Shown: piece by piece, positions 8,930 to 18,658 of the stretch
Position numbering within the stretch: position 1 is the stretch's first letter
Layout: every line of letters begins with the position of its first letter
Source: an uncultured Pelagibacteraceae bacterium
GTDB taxonomy: Bacteria > Pseudomonadota > Alphaproteobacteria > Pelagibacterales > Pelagibacteraceae
DNA length: 32,584 nt
Direction of reading: 5' to 3'
Assembly (NCBI GenBank): GCA_902595115.1
Contig: CACJOS010000012.1
Coordinates: forward strand, 1 to 32,584
Translations under genes and position numbers: made by a program
Notes under the pieces: generated by a model
What the model saw: the letters and a program-made list of their open reading frames with translations, nothing else
The model's database searches: none
What the model was told of the DNA's origin: nothing

Positions 8930-9738
8930 TTTAAAAGTGATTGATAATAATCAATCTTTACGTTGTATTTTAATTGAACTTTTTCAATATTTTTGTCTAT
9001 TTCTTTTTTATGTATTCCTGAGGATATTAGCATAGAGTCGAAATTTTGAATATTAGCACCTTTAATATCAGTATTAAGATTGTCTCCAATGCACAATATT
9101 TTTTTATTTTTTATATCTGCAGCCTGTTGATACACAGGTGGATACGGTTTACCAAAATATTCAACCTTACCGCCAAGATCTTCAAATATTTTCGCTACAG
9201 CTCCTGCACAATATTCTGTAATATTACCTCTATCTACAATTAAATCAGGATTCGTACATATCATTTTTTTGCCAATTACGTTTTTGAATAATTCTTTATA
9301 ATATTTTAGGTCTTGTTCATATTCTTCAAAAAGTCCTGTGCATAATATGAAATCAGATTGTACCAAATTATTAATTTTATTTTTTTCAAACAGTTGAAAA
9401 AGATCAAAATCGCTTGGAGGTCCAATATGATAAAAATTTTTTTCTTTATAATTTTTTTCTAAATATTTAAGTGCAGACTCCCCAGATGTATAAACTTTTC
9501 TACATTTATCTTCATCTAACCCCATTTTTTTTAAAAATTTAATTACAGTTTTATTTGGTCTTGGTGCATTGGTGAGCAAAACATATTTTTTATTTAATTT
9601 TTCTAATTCATCTAAAACATTAACAGAAGTTTGGTGGAGACTTAATCCATTGTGAAGTACGCCCCAAATATCTATAAAGAAGACATCATAGCTGTTAGCT
9701 ACTGACTTCAGTCCTAAATCATCTAAATTTTTTGGCAT
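8923..9738 (-). CDS. HAD-superfamily class IIA phosphatase-like protein (TIGR01459 type)
   Basis: The 271-residue protein has HAD fold motifs: DIWGVLHNG (23-31, nucleophile Asp23), LLTNAPRP (54-61), a GKPYPPVYQ segment with the motif III Lys (196-204), and CIGDNLNTDIKGA (216-228). The second Asp of the usual DxD is replaced by Trp (DIW). I associate that feature with the alphaproteobacterial TIGR01459 subfamily, so it is probably not a defect here. The substrate is unknown. It is first in the minus-strand operon leading into ribF (7-base overlap). A role in flavin-phosphate turnover is tempting but only contextual. Confidence 0.85.
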   Translation of the reverse strand: MPKNLDDLGLKSVANSYDVFFIDIWGVLHNGLSLHQTSVNVLDELEKLNKKYVLLTNAPRPNKTVIKFLKKMGLDEDKCRKVYTSGESALKYLEKNYKEKNFYHIGPPSDFDLFQLFEKNKINNLVQSDFILCTGLFEEYEQDLKYYKELFKNVIGKKMICTNPDLIVDRGNITEYCAGAVAKIFEDLGGKVEYFGKPYPPVYQQAADIKNKKILCIGDNLNTDIKGANIQNFDSMLISSGIHKKEIDKNIEKVQLKYNVKIDYYQSLLKW

Positions 9739-9805
9739 CTAGGAGATATAGCTTAAAAAAATCAATATTTCTTGGTTTTTTAAGGTTTAAAATTATTGAT
9801 GATAT

Positions 9806-9834
9806 CTTGAAATAATTGCCAAGCATCTTTATAT
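9806..9834 (+). promoter_or_regulatory. Heat-shock-like promoter of groESL
   Basis: CTTGAAA (9806-9812) is followed after 14 bases by CTTTATAT (9827-9834). The -35 heptamer matches the RpoH (sigma-32) consensus CTTGAAA exactly. The -10 side is A+T-rich and departs from CCCCATnT. The same heptamer and spacing occur before hsp20 (20741-20770), which strengthens the call. The region also fits a housekeeping promoter (TTGAAA, 16 bases, TTATAT). The predicted leader is about 20 bases, and the AGGAG ribosome binding site at 9849-9853 falls within it. Confidence 0.6.
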
Positions 9835-9848
9835 GAACCACATATTAT

Positions 9849-9853
9849 AGGAG
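9849..9853 (+). promoter_or_regulatory. Ribosome binding site of groES
   Basis: AGGAG lies 5 bases before the groES ATG. It is noted because many starts in this window lack a clear Shine-Dalgarno sequence, whereas groES, groEL, hsp20 and the purine permease have strong ones. Confidence 0.7.
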
Positions 9854-9858
9854 TTTTT

Positions 9859-10152
9859 ATGAAATTTAAACCTTTGCACGATAGAGTGCTAATTGAAGTC
9901 TTAGATGGCAGCGAAAAAACTGCTGGTGGAATAATAATACCTGATACAGCTCAAGAGAAGCCACAAGAAGGTAAAGTTGTTGCTGTAGGCGGGGGAGCAA
10001 AAACCGAAGACGGAAAAATAATTCCGATGGATGTTAAAGTTGGAGACAAAGTTCTTTTCGGAAAATGGTCTGGAACAGAAGTTAAAATTGGTGGAAAAGA
10101 ATACAGCATAATGAAAGAATCAGACATTATGGGTATTTCAACAGGAAAATAA
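9859..10152 (+). CDS. groES: Co-chaperonin GroES (Hsp10)
   Basis: GroES forms the heptameric lid of the GroEL folding chamber. The 97-residue protein has the family start [11 protein letters not shown], the mobile loop around [20 protein letters not shown] (17-36) that contacts GroEL, and the [14 protein letters not shown] and C-terminal ESDIMGI segments. Length is standard. groEL follows after 15 bases with its own AAGGAG site. The upstream heat-shock-like promoter suggests stress control. No CIRCE inverted repeat is visible. Confidence 0.97.
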   Translation: MKFKPLHDRVLIEVLDGSEKTAGGIIIPDTAQEKPQEGKVVAVGGGAKTEDGKIIPMDVKVGDKVLFGKWSGTEVKIGGKEYSIMKESDIMGISTGK

Positions 10153-11823
<1,671 letters not shown>

Positions 11824-11847
11824 TCCCATTAATCTGAAAAAAAATTT

Positions 11848-11881
11848 AAAAAAAGGGCGGTTTTAACTGCCCTTTTTTTTT
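11848..11881 (+). terminator. Intrinsic terminator after groEL
   Basis: GGGCGG (11855-11860) pairs with CTGCCC (11867-11872), including one G-T pair, around a TTTTAA loop. It is flanked by A7 on the left and T9 on the right. This is a classic rho-independent terminator on the plus strand, and the A-run makes it potentially active on the minus strand for psiE as well. Confidence 0.85.
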
Positions 11882-11910
11882 GGGTATTCTTTTCATGGTG
11901 GGCGAAAAGT

Positions 11911-11954
11911 TAATCTAACAAACCTATGTAGTCTAATTCTAACAAACCACATAG
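11911..11954. repeat. Imperfect tandem direct repeat between groEL and psiE
   Basis: Two copies of about 21 bases lie head to tail: 11911-11931 and 11934-11954. Both share the core CTAACAAACC. On the minus strand they sit within a short ORF of 19 codons (ATG at 11953, stop at 11894) that has a GGAG about 12 bases upstream. No function is recognised. The rest of the 188-base groEL-psiE gap holds only the terminator. Confidence 0.4.
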
Positions 11955-12011
11955 AAATAAAATACTCCTTACACTAGGTTGTATAAATCACTAATTTGTT
12001 GAAAATCCTAT

Positions 12012-12395
12012 TTATTTACTTTTCTTTTTTTTTGATATTCCCAACTTATCGCTATGTCTCAATCTCAAAATAACAATTGCCCCAGCAATTAATACAATTG
12101 CTACAGCTTCATAAACCAACGCGGAAGGATCCATTTCTTTTCCTTGTAAAATTATAAATCGTGAGAGAGCAGTAATTGCAATAAGAAGTGGTAAAGTAAT
12201 ACTTATAGATTGTTGGTCCCAAAAAACTCTAACCATTGCTAATACCTCTAAATATAGGAACATTAAAAGTAAGTCAGCAAGAGTGACTGATGTGTTCACA
12301 AACATTAATTTAATTTCTAAAACAACAGCAATAATTGTACTTACTAAAATTATTCCTAGGAGGCCTAATTGTAAATATTTTACTAATTCTTTCAT
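12012..12395 (-). CDS. PsiE-family membrane protein
   Basis: A 127-residue integral membrane protein with four predicted hydrophobic helices (about 8-28, 38-57, 65-82 and 92-110) and a Lys-rich cytoplasmic tail. The pattern FLYLEVLAMVRVFWD in the second helix region and the IALSRFIIL-like segment (ITALSRFIIL) fit the PsiE (phosphate-starvation-inducible E) family. PsiE has no established biochemical function. It is convergent with groEL. The next upstream minus-strand gene ends 38 bases before its start, so the two may share a transcript. Confidence 0.75.
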   Translation of the reverse strand: MKELVKYLQLGLLGIILVSTIIAVVLEIKLMFVNTSVTLADLLLMFLYLEVLAMVRVFWDQQSISITLPLLIAITALSRFIILQGKEMDPSALVYEAVAIVLIAGAIVILRLRHSDKLGISKKKKSK

Positions 12396-12433
12396 TTTAA
12401 AATAAATTGATTCGACTAATAAAATACAAGAAA

Positions 12434-13081
12434 TTAGTTAAAAATTCTACCAACAATAAACAAGCCAAGTGCCACTGCTGGTCCTATACCAAATGCGAAA
12501 AGTATGGTTCCAATACCAACCGTGCCTCCTAGATACCAACCAATACTAACTACAGTTATTTCTAAGAACGCTCTAACGGCTGCAATTGGTAAGTTTGTTT
12601 TTTTTTGAAGTCCAGTCATCAAGCCATCCCTAGGTCCCGGACCCAAATTAGCCACGAGATAAATTCCACTACCTATTCCTACTAAGAAAACAGCTGACAC
12701 CGCCAATATCATTTTTGCAGCAAAACTTTCTGGGGTAGACACATAATTTAAACAAACATCTATCATTGCAGCTATAATCACTGCGTTAAGTATTGTGCCA
12801 ATTCCTGGTTTTTGATTTAAAAAAATCCAAAGTGATATTACAAAGATACTAATAAAAAAAGTTATAATTCCAATTGAAAAATTTACTTTTAAAGAAATAC
12901 CTTGAGCTAGAACACTCCAAGGAGAAGCTCCAGTATATGAAACGAGCAATAAACCTTCACCTATACCAAACAAACTTAACCCAAAGCATAAAAAGAAAAA
13001 AGTTGATATTCTTGGTTTTAAATTAAGTGGCTTTTCAGAGCTCCACGAAACTCTTGGGATATTTTTAATTTTTAAAAACAT
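12434..13081 (-). CDS. YczE/YyaS/YitT-family membrane protein
   Basis: A 215-residue polytopic inner-membrane protein with about five hydrophobic helices from residue 27 on. Conserved segments of the YczE/YitT-like family are visible: YTGASPWSVLAQGIS (49-63), the GIGTILNAVIIA stretch, LGPGPRDGLMTGL, VRAFLEI, and GWYLGGTVGIGTILFAFGIGP near the C-terminus. The substrate and role are not established for this family; some members are called permeases without proof. It lies upstream of the PsiE-like gene and divergent from the DUF6134 gene, with 99 bases between starts. Confidence 0.78.
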   Translation of the reverse strand: MFLKIKNIPRVSWSSEKPLNLKPRISTFFFLCFGLSLFGIGEGLLLVSYTGASPWSVLAQGISLKVNFSIGIITFFISIFVISLWIFLNQKPGIGTILNAVIIAAMIDVCLNYVSTPESFAAKMILAVSAVFLVGIGSGIYLVANLGPGPRDGLMTGLQKKTNLPIAAVRAFLEITVVSIGWYLGGTVGIGTILFAFGIGPAVALGLFIVGRIFN

Positions 13082-13180
13082 AGTTTATTTAGTTATAAAA
13101 CTTAATAAATCCTAATAAAAAATAATTTGCAAATAAATAATCTTATTTTAGTAATTAAAAAAATCTATAAACTTATATTT

Positions 13181-13861
13181 ATGAAAAAAATATTCATAAC
13201 AGTTTTAATTTTAATTGTTGGCAGCATTAAAACATCGTTTTCTGAAGATATAGTAAATTTGAATTATATTGAAATGGAAGTATTAAGAAATGGTGATGTG
13301 ATTGGATTCTCAAATTATAAATTCTCAAAAGAAAATACTCTTTTAAAAGTTGAAAACGAGACAAAATTTAAAGTAGACGTCTTAGGTGTAAATATATTTA
13401 AAATTAATAGCTTGGGAACTGAAATTTACAAAAATAATAATTTAGTATCATTTGAATCTGAAACTTTTCAAAATAAGAAAGTTAAATATGTAAATTTAAA
13501 ACTTTCAGAGGATAAAACAGAATATTTAATAAATGGTTCATCATATAAAGGAAATGCTACTCTTGATAACGTAATAGGCAATTGGTGGAATTACAAAATT
13601 TTGCAAACGGATACACAAATAAGTCCTTTATCAGGAAGTATAAAAAAACAACAAGTTAAATATATAGGTGATGAAGTACTAGAAATCCTAGGAAGAAAAA
13701 TAAATTCGAATAAATTTAGTTTAAAATCCAAAAATCAAAACATTGCTGAAGATAAAAAGCTTGATTTCATTGTATGGATGGATCCTAGTACCAATATAAT
13801 TTTAAAAGTTTCGTATGAAAGAATGGGTAGTTGGGAATATAAATTAAAAAAATTTAATTAA
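13181..13861 (+). CDS. Exported DUF6134-family protein
   Basis: The preferred ATG at 13181 gives 226 residues starting MKKIFITVLILIVGSIKTSF, a signal peptide with likely cleavage after SFS. An upstream TTG (13127) would bury this signal under 18 extra residues. The mature part is beta-rich with the pattern MEVLRNGDVIGFSNYKFSKE, a repeated FKVDVLGVNIFKI strand, GNWWNYKIL, and a C-terminal DFIVWMDPSTNIILKVSYER. I recognise this as DUF6134, an exported alphaproteobacterial family of unknown function. It ends 3 bases from the convergent coiled-coil gene. Confidence 0.68.
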   Translation: MKKIFITVLILIVGSIKTSFSEDIVNLNYIEMEVLRNGDVIGFSNYKFSKENTLLKVENETKFKVDVLGVNIFKINSLGTEIYKNNNLVSFESETFQNKKVKYVNLKLSEDKTEYLINGSSYKGNATLDNVIGNWWNYKILQTDTQISPLSGSIKKQQVKYIGDEVLEILGRKINSNKFSLKSKNQNIAEDKKLDFIVWMDPSTNIILKVSYERMGSWEYKLKKFN

Positions 13862-13864
13862 AAA

Positions 13865-15022
13865 TTAATTTTCTTTTTTTTTTCTTACCTTTGCAATTAA
13901 TTGTGTTAACGAATCTACCATTTGATCTGAGGCTTTAAAAATTTCTGTAGTTTTATAATCATAAGATAAATTTTTTTCTGGATTGGTTTTATCCTCTATT
14001 ACTATCCCTTCGTCAGGAGAATTATTTTTTATGTAAATCAATATCAGCCAATTATCATCCTCATTTTCATCCCACTTAATAAAAATTTCTCCTGTTTCAA
14101 ATCTTCGGTCTATACATCTTAAAATGGACATTTGTCTTGTAATATGTCTTTTATTAAGCTGAAACACTAAACTGCTTGCACTTCTATAAAAGCTCTCTAA
14201 AGCAAACTCAATTTTTTGTCTTGCTAAAGTATAATCTTTTTCTTTTTGAAGTAGCGTTTCCCTATCTTCATCGCCATGTATTTTTACTCCTAGAGCCTCT
14301 ACTCTCTCTCGAATTTTTTGATCTCTTATAATTCTATATTTTTCTCTTAACTTATCTATTCTCTCCTGTAATCCTGCATAGTCTTCCCTTTTTTCTTTTA
14401 GTGAGATTTTTTCTAATTGTTCTAATTCTTTTATTTCTCTAATTCTAAATTTTTCGATTTGTTTTTCTAATTTAAGCTGTTCAAAGAATTTTCTCTGCTT
14501 TTCGGCTTGTTCTTGTCTTATTATCGCTTGTTCTTTTCTTAAAAATGATTTGATGTCTTTAACTCTTTCTTTCTCTAGTTTTATCTCATCTTTTAATAGT
14601 TGTTCTTTAAGTTTCAAATTAGCTTTCTTTTCTTCTTCTAGCTGTAATTTTTTATCTATTTTCTCTTTCTCAATTCTTTCCATTTCCTCAATTTTTTTTC
14701 TTCTCGTTTCATCTTTTTGTAATACCTTATACTCATTGATTGTATCTGAGATTTTTGTAAAGAATTTTTGAAGGAAAGTATCGATAGTTACAAAAGGATT
14801 GAAGTTTATTTTAATTTTAGGCTTCAAAGAGCTTTGAAGTCTTATTAATTTTAATAAGATTTGATTTTCTTTATTTTTCTTATCGACTTTAACTTTTTTT
14901 TTTTGAAACTTTTTTCTTTTTTTTGTTTTCTTTTGTTTTTTCGACTTTATTGAGGATTTTTTAATCTTATTGATTTTAGAGATTCTTTTAGCTTTTTTAT
15001 TTTTTTTTTTCTTTTTTTTCAT
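13865..15022 (-). CDS. Lysine-rich coiled-coil protein of unknown function
   Basis: I do not recognise this 385-residue protein. It has three parts. Residues 1-52 are extremely basic, with 28 Lys among the first 50. Residues 100-270 are a continuous charged stretch rich in Glu, Lys, Gln and Arg with regular Leu/Ile, as expected for a long coiled coil. Residues 271-385 are a more ordinary mixed segment containing FALESFYRSASSLVFQL, an RQMSILRCIDRRFETG patch and a strand-like WLILIYIKN. There is no signal peptide or membrane helix. The basic tail could bind nucleic acid or membranes; that is inference. It precedes no obvious partner, with the CFA-type gene 26 bases upstream of its start. Confidence 0.7.
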   Translation of the reverse strand: MKKKKKKNKKAKRISKINKIKKSSIKSKKQKKTKKRKKFQKKKVKVDKKNKENQILLKLIRLQSSLKPKIKINFNPFVTIDTFLQKFFTKISDTINEYKVLQKDETRRKKIEEMERIEKEKIDKKLQLEEEKKANLKLKEQLLKDEIKLEKERVKDIKSFLRKEQAIIRQEQAEKQRKFFEQLKLEKQIEKFRIREIKELEQLEKISLKEKREDYAGLQERIDKLREKYRIIRDQKIRERVEALGVKIHGDEDRETLLQKEKDYTLARQKIEFALESFYRSASSLVFQLNKRHITRQMSILRCIDRRFETGEIFIKWDENEDDNWLILIYIKNNSPDEGIVIEDKTNPEKNLSYDYKTTEIFKASDQMVDSLTQLIAKVRKKKEN

Positions 15023-15048
15023 CTAGAGGGCCTATGAGATTTATCAAT

Positions 15049-16242
15049 TTATTGTTGATAAATATAGTCTCTTGTGTTCGGGACAGAACCTAATTTTTTT
15101 GATAATTGGAATTGAAATACAACCTGGTCTCCCCATTTAAAAGCCATTTCACAACTTGCAAGATAAAATTCCCACATTCTAAAAAATTTTTCATCAAACA
15201 TTTCTAAAACCTCACTTTTTTTACTTAAAAATCTTTCTTTCCAATGTCTTAAGGTATGTGCGTAATGCTTTCTTAAAACCTCAATGTCAGAAAGCACTAG
15301 ACCAGATTTTTCTATTGGGTCAGCAACTTCACTTAAACTTGGTGTATATCCTCCAGGAAAAATATATTTATTGATCCATGGCTGTTGATGACGCGGAGGA
15401 TTAATTGATCCTATCGTATGTATCAATGCGATACCATCTTCAGAAAGTAATTTTGATACTGCATTAAAGTATGTTTTATAAAATTTTTTACCTACATGTT
15501 CAAACATTCCAACACTTACTATTCTGTCAAACTTTTCATTTAAATTTCTATAATCTTCAAGTCTAAAATCAACTTGATTTTCTAAATTCATCTCTTTCGC
15601 TTTTTGTTTGCTATACTGCAACTGGTTTTCTGAGAGAGTTATGCCAAGTACTGAACATTTAGTTTTTTTCGCTATATCTAATGCTAATGTTCCCCATCCA
15701 CTTCCAATGTCTAAAACTCTCTGATCATTTTCTAATTTAAGTTTTTTAATTATATGGTCGATCTTATTATTTTGTGCTTCTTCTAAAGTATTTTTTTCAT
15801 CTTTAAAGTACGCGCAAGAGTATTGTCTTTTCTCGTCTAAAAATAAATCGTAAAGTTTTTCAGATATATCATAATGGTGTGCAACATTTTTTTTTGAGTT
15901 TTTCACAAAGTTTAAGCTTGTTAAAGTCTTATAAAATCCTCTTAGCTTATTAATTATCATTCCGTAATTATTTATCTCACCTCTTCCGATATTTTCAAAT
16001 GCAATTTCTAAAAAGTCTGTTAGTGAACCATTTTCAATAACAACAGATCCATTTGAGTAAGCCTCTCCAAAATAAAGGTCTGGGTGAAATAGTAACTTAT
16101 AATGTAAACTTTTATCTAAAAGTTTCAGAGTAATTGGATTCTCTTTTTTGGGATTTCCAATCTTATACTTGTTACTGTCGGCATCAATTAAAATAAAACC
16201 ATTTTTGATAAATAATCTATTTAGGAATTTTGCTAATTTCAT
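15049..16242 (-). CDS. Cyclopropane-fatty-acyl-phospholipid synthase-type methyltransferase
   Basis: This enzyme family transfers the methyl group of SAM to double bonds of membrane phospholipid acyl chains. The ATG at 16242 (397 residues) follows the preceding stop by 1 base; a TTG at 16251 would overlap that gene. Visible are the N-terminal domain with the FHPDLYFGEAYSNG segment, AHHYDIS (121-127), a YSCAYF motif, the SAM-binding VLDIGSGWGTLALD (176-189), FDRIVSVGMFEHVG, and the C-terminal YLASCEMAF...VFQFQLSK region. Length fits CFA synthases (380-420). Related alkyl-lipid methyltransferases share these motifs, so the exact product is not certain. Confidence 0.85.
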   Translation of the reverse strand: MKLAKFLNRLFIKNGFILIDADSNKYKIGNPKKENPITLKLLDKSLHYKLLFHPDLYFGEAYSNGSVVIENGSLTDFLEIAFENIGRGEINNYGMIINKLRGFYKTLTSLNFVKNSKKNVAHHYDISEKLYDLFLDEKRQYSCAYFKDEKNTLEEAQNNKIDHIIKKLKLENDQRVLDIGSGWGTLALDIAKKTKCSVLGITLSENQLQYSKQKAKEMNLENQVDFRLEDYRNLNEKFDRIVSVGMFEHVGKKFYKTYFNAVSKLLSEDGIALIHTIGSINPPRHQQPWINKYIFPGGYTPSLSEVADPIEKSGLVLSDIEVLRKHYAHTLRHWKERFLSKKSEVLEMFDEKFFRMWEFYLASCEMAFKWGDQVVFQFQLSKKLGSVPNTRDYIYQQ

Positions 16243-16243
16243 T

Positions 16244-17128
16244 TTAAGCAACCTTTAAAAAATTATAATTAAAATCTAATTTGTTTAATTCATCAAGTAG
16301 TTTTTTTTTACTGTCTTGATTTAACAAAGAAAGTGGAGGCAACAGATTTGCATAAGAATTGTCTGAGTTAGACAAAAATGTATGAATACCAGATATTAAA
16401 TTATATTTATCAAATATCTCCCTCACATTACATAATTTTTGGTTATTAATTTGGTCCATTTGATTTACAAAATTATCATAAACATTACGTGATAGCTCCG
16501 CTGTAACATTACAGGTTGCAGTAATTATACCTGAGCATCCTAATTCTAAACCAACTAATAATTTTAATTCTGAACCAGGTAGAATAGAAAAATTTTTTAA
16601 TTTCAAGTTTTTATATAAATTATATGTACTATCTTTTACTCCTATGATTTGATCCGGATATTTTTTTACAAGCTCCTCAACACATTCTACTGAAAATTTA
16701 TATCCACACAATTTTTCAAAATTATATAAAATGATTTTGCACCATGAATGAATTTTGATTATCTCAGAATAAAATTTAATCGCATCGTTATCTGTATAAA
16801 AGTAATATGCCGGCGGCATTATAAGAAAATTCTCAAAATTGAAATTTTTACATACATTTAGAAAGTTAATAGTTTCTTTAAGTGAATTAAAACCTGTGCC
16901 AATTATATAATTATTTTTAAATTTATTTTTTGAAAGTTTCTCAATTAACTTAGTTTTTTCTGCAACAGAAATTAATTGAGCTTGTCCTGTACTACCAAAA
17001 ATTACAACTCCATGACAACCCTGTAATATTAAATTTTCTGCATGTTTGATTGTTTTATCTACATCTAGATTCAATTCTTTATCTAACACAGATACTGAAG
17101 CCGCATAAATGCCATTAATTTTACTCAT
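16244..17128 (-). CDS. DapA/NAL-superfamily lyase or aldolase, substrate unknown
   Basis: A 294-residue class I aldolase-type TIM barrel. The Schiff-base Lys is in IIGVKDSTYN (K165), the catalytic Tyr is in IILYNFEK (Y135), and the substrate-carboxylate loop is FGSTGQAQ (44-51, usually GTTGE). The Arg that follows the Tyr motif in true DapA (YNVPxRT) is absent: here the loop reads YNFEKLCGYK. This is therefore probably not dihydrodipicolinate synthase but another member, such as a keto-acid aldolase or sialate lyase-like enzyme. Its stop lies one base before the CFA-type ATG, so the two genes are likely co-transcribed. It is divergent from the GT9 gene. Confidence 0.82.
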   Translation of the reverse strand: MSKINGIYAASVSVLDKELNLDVDKTIKHAENLILQGCHGVVIFGSTGQAQLISVAEKTKLIEKLSKNKFKNNYIIGTGFNSLKETINFLNVCKNFNFENFLIMPPAYYFYTDNDAIKFYSEIIKIHSWCKIILYNFEKLCGYKFSVECVEELVKKYPDQIIGVKDSTYNLYKNLKLKNFSILPGSELKLLVGLELGCSGIITATCNVTAELSRNVYDNFVNQMDQINNQKLCNVREIFDKYNLISGIHTFLSNSDNSYANLLPPLSLLNQDSKKKLLDELNKLDFNYNFLKVA

Positions 17129-17174
17129 AATAAAAACTTATATAAAAATAAAATTTTAGTAAAGTTGATAAAAA

Positions 17175-18140
17175 ATGAAAATTCTAGCTATTCAAAATAG
17201 GATGGGTATCGGTGATATGATAATATACTTACCTTTTATAGAGGCAATAGCAAAGAAATATAATACAAAAGTCGATATTCTTGTTAAAGCAAATTCTAAA
17301 GCGAAAGAAATTTTTAAATTTAATAATTATGTAGGTGAGATTATAAACTTAGACAGAAATAATAAGAATAAAAAAGGATTGCATGATGGTTTTTTTGGAT
17401 CAATCACTTTAGCAAATCAATTAAAAAATTATAAATTTAAAAAAGTTTTTATTTTTAATTCATCTTTAAGGTATAAACTAATATGTAAGTTGGCATATAT
17501 TAATGAAATATATCAATATCCGTTATTTGAAAAAAAAAATCAGCATATTATTTTAGCGGCACAAAATTTTCTTAAAGATACAATCGGTGAAAACGTTAAC
17601 AGCGAACCTAAAATAGATGTAGATAAAAAAAGTATTTCTGAAACAGCAATAAAATTTAATATTAAAAAAGAGGAAAAAAATATAATTTTAGGTATCGGTG
17701 GATCTGGAAATACAAAACGAATACCATCAAAAATATTTTTAAAATTCATGGAAATGTGTGATAACGAATATAATTGTAGATTTTTTTTAGCTACAGGAAT
17801 TAATGAAGAAGAGCAAAGTATCTTAAAAGATATATTGAATTCGAAATATAATTCCAAATGCTTAGCTTTAGATAAAATGAGTTTATTTCAAACTTTTCCT
17901 ATTATTGCTAATTGTGATATAGCAATTTGTAATGACTCTAGTTTTAGTCACTTATCTTCTGCAATTGGTATACAAACTATAGTTTTAATGGCAGACACGC
18001 CTTTATTATATGGGAGTTATAGTTCAAAAATGTTCCCGATAATACCTGACGGGGAAGTAACAGTTAAACATGATACTTTAGGAAAAGATAGAATTGATCC
18101 ACAAAAAATATTTTATAAGTTTAAAGAATTAATCAACTAA
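17175..18140 (+). CDS. Glycosyltransferase family 9 (heptosyltransferase-like)
   Basis: The 321-residue protein has the GT9 layout of two Rossmann-like domains. Motifs are the N-terminal ILAIQNRMGIGDMIIYLPFI (3-22), a GIGGSGNTKRIP phosphate-binding segment (173-184) and CNDSSFSHLSSAIG (252-265), matching the D.G..H.A...G signature of heptosyltransferases, although the Gly is Ser here. GT9 enzymes add sugars to LPS core or other surface glycans at the inner membrane. No LPS cluster surrounds it. It is convergent with the J-domain gene, overlapping by 8 bases. Sugar specificity cannot be inferred. Confidence 0.82.
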   Translation: MKILAIQNRMGIGDMIIYLPFIEAIAKKYNTKVDILVKANSKAKEIFKFNNYVGEIINLDRNNKNKKGLHDGFFGSITLANQLKNYKFKKVFIFNSSLRYKLICKLAYINEIYQYPLFEKKNQHIILAAQNFLKDTIGENVNSEPKIDVDKKSISETAIKFNIKKEEKNIILGIGGSGNTKRIPSKIFLKFMEMCDNEYNCRFFLATGINEEEQSILKDILNSKYNSKCLALDKMSLFQTFPIIANCDIAICNDSSFSHLSSAIGIQTIVLMADTPLLYGSYSSKMFPIIPDGEVTVKHDTLGKDRIDPQKIFYKFKELIN

Positions 18141-18642
18141 CATCTTTCAAAACTATTTCTTTAGCCTCATTTACTATTGCAGCTAACCTAGATAATTCTG
18201 GACTTACATCTGGGTGAATTTTTTTCATAATATTTTTATATGACTTCATAACTTCTTCTTTAGAATATTTTTTTTTCGAATTTAAATTAAGTATTCTATA
18301 AGCCTCATCTAGTGATATAGACTGAGTGTTTGCGGCTGATCCCATATTATTAAAATTAAACCTTCCTGAATTTTTTAAAAATCTCAGAAGCCCCCAAATT
18401 CTTACAAACTGAAGTAAGGTCAAACCAGCTTTAGTCTTTATTAGTGGCAAAATCATAAGTAAAAATGGCAGGGAGAATATATACCTTCCAGCAAAGGCCA
18501 TAATCACCGCAAGCACTATTGATAAAATAATAGTAAAAGATCTAATTCCTTTGGAAATTTTAGCACTTGATGTTTTAACAAACCAATTAAGTAATAAATA
18601 CACTAGGACAAAAATAATTAGTGTTATGAAAAAAATATTCAT
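18133..18642 (-). CDS. Membrane-anchored C-terminal J-domain protein
   Basis: A 169-residue protein with a hydrophobic N-terminal helix (about 2-20) and further hydrophobic segments at about 35-70. A C-terminal J domain follows (about 112-166): LDEAYRILNLNSKKKYSKEEVMKSYKNI, then the HPD triad in MKKIHPDVSPE, and helix III with AAIVNEAKEIVLKD. J domains stimulate DnaK ATPase, so this probably recruits Hsp70 to the inner membrane. The layout (membrane helix first, J domain last) recalls Tim14/Pam18 and DjlA-like proteins. No Gly/Phe or zinc-finger region is present, so it is not DnaJ itself. It is divergent from the oligopeptidase gene with 16 bases between starts. Confidence 0.82.
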   Translation of the reverse strand: MNIFFITLIIFVLVYLLLNWFVKTSSAKISKGIRSFTIILSIVLAVIMAFAGRYIFSLPFLLMILPLIKTKAGLTLLQFVRIWGLLRFLKNSGRFNFNNMGSAANTQSISLDEAYRILNLNSKKKYSKEEVMKSYKNIMKKIHPDVSPELSRLAAIVNEAKEIVLKDVS

Positions 18643-18658
18643 GTAATAGATATTTAAA

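Noticed and set aside
8923..9738. Inactivated HAD enzyme because the DxD motif reads DIW
   Set aside because: The Trp is a usual feature of this alphaproteobacterial HAD subgroup and all other motifs are intact.
9739..9858. CIRCE (HrcA operator) before groES
   Set aside because: The TTAGCACTC / GAGTGCTAA inverted repeat is not present; control looks sigma-32-like instead.
11882..11915. tRNA or tmRNA 3' end (minus-strand CGCCCACCA)
   Set aside because: No matching 5' acceptor strand, no T-loop GTTCGA and no cloverleaf can be drawn upstream; the CCA is probably chance.
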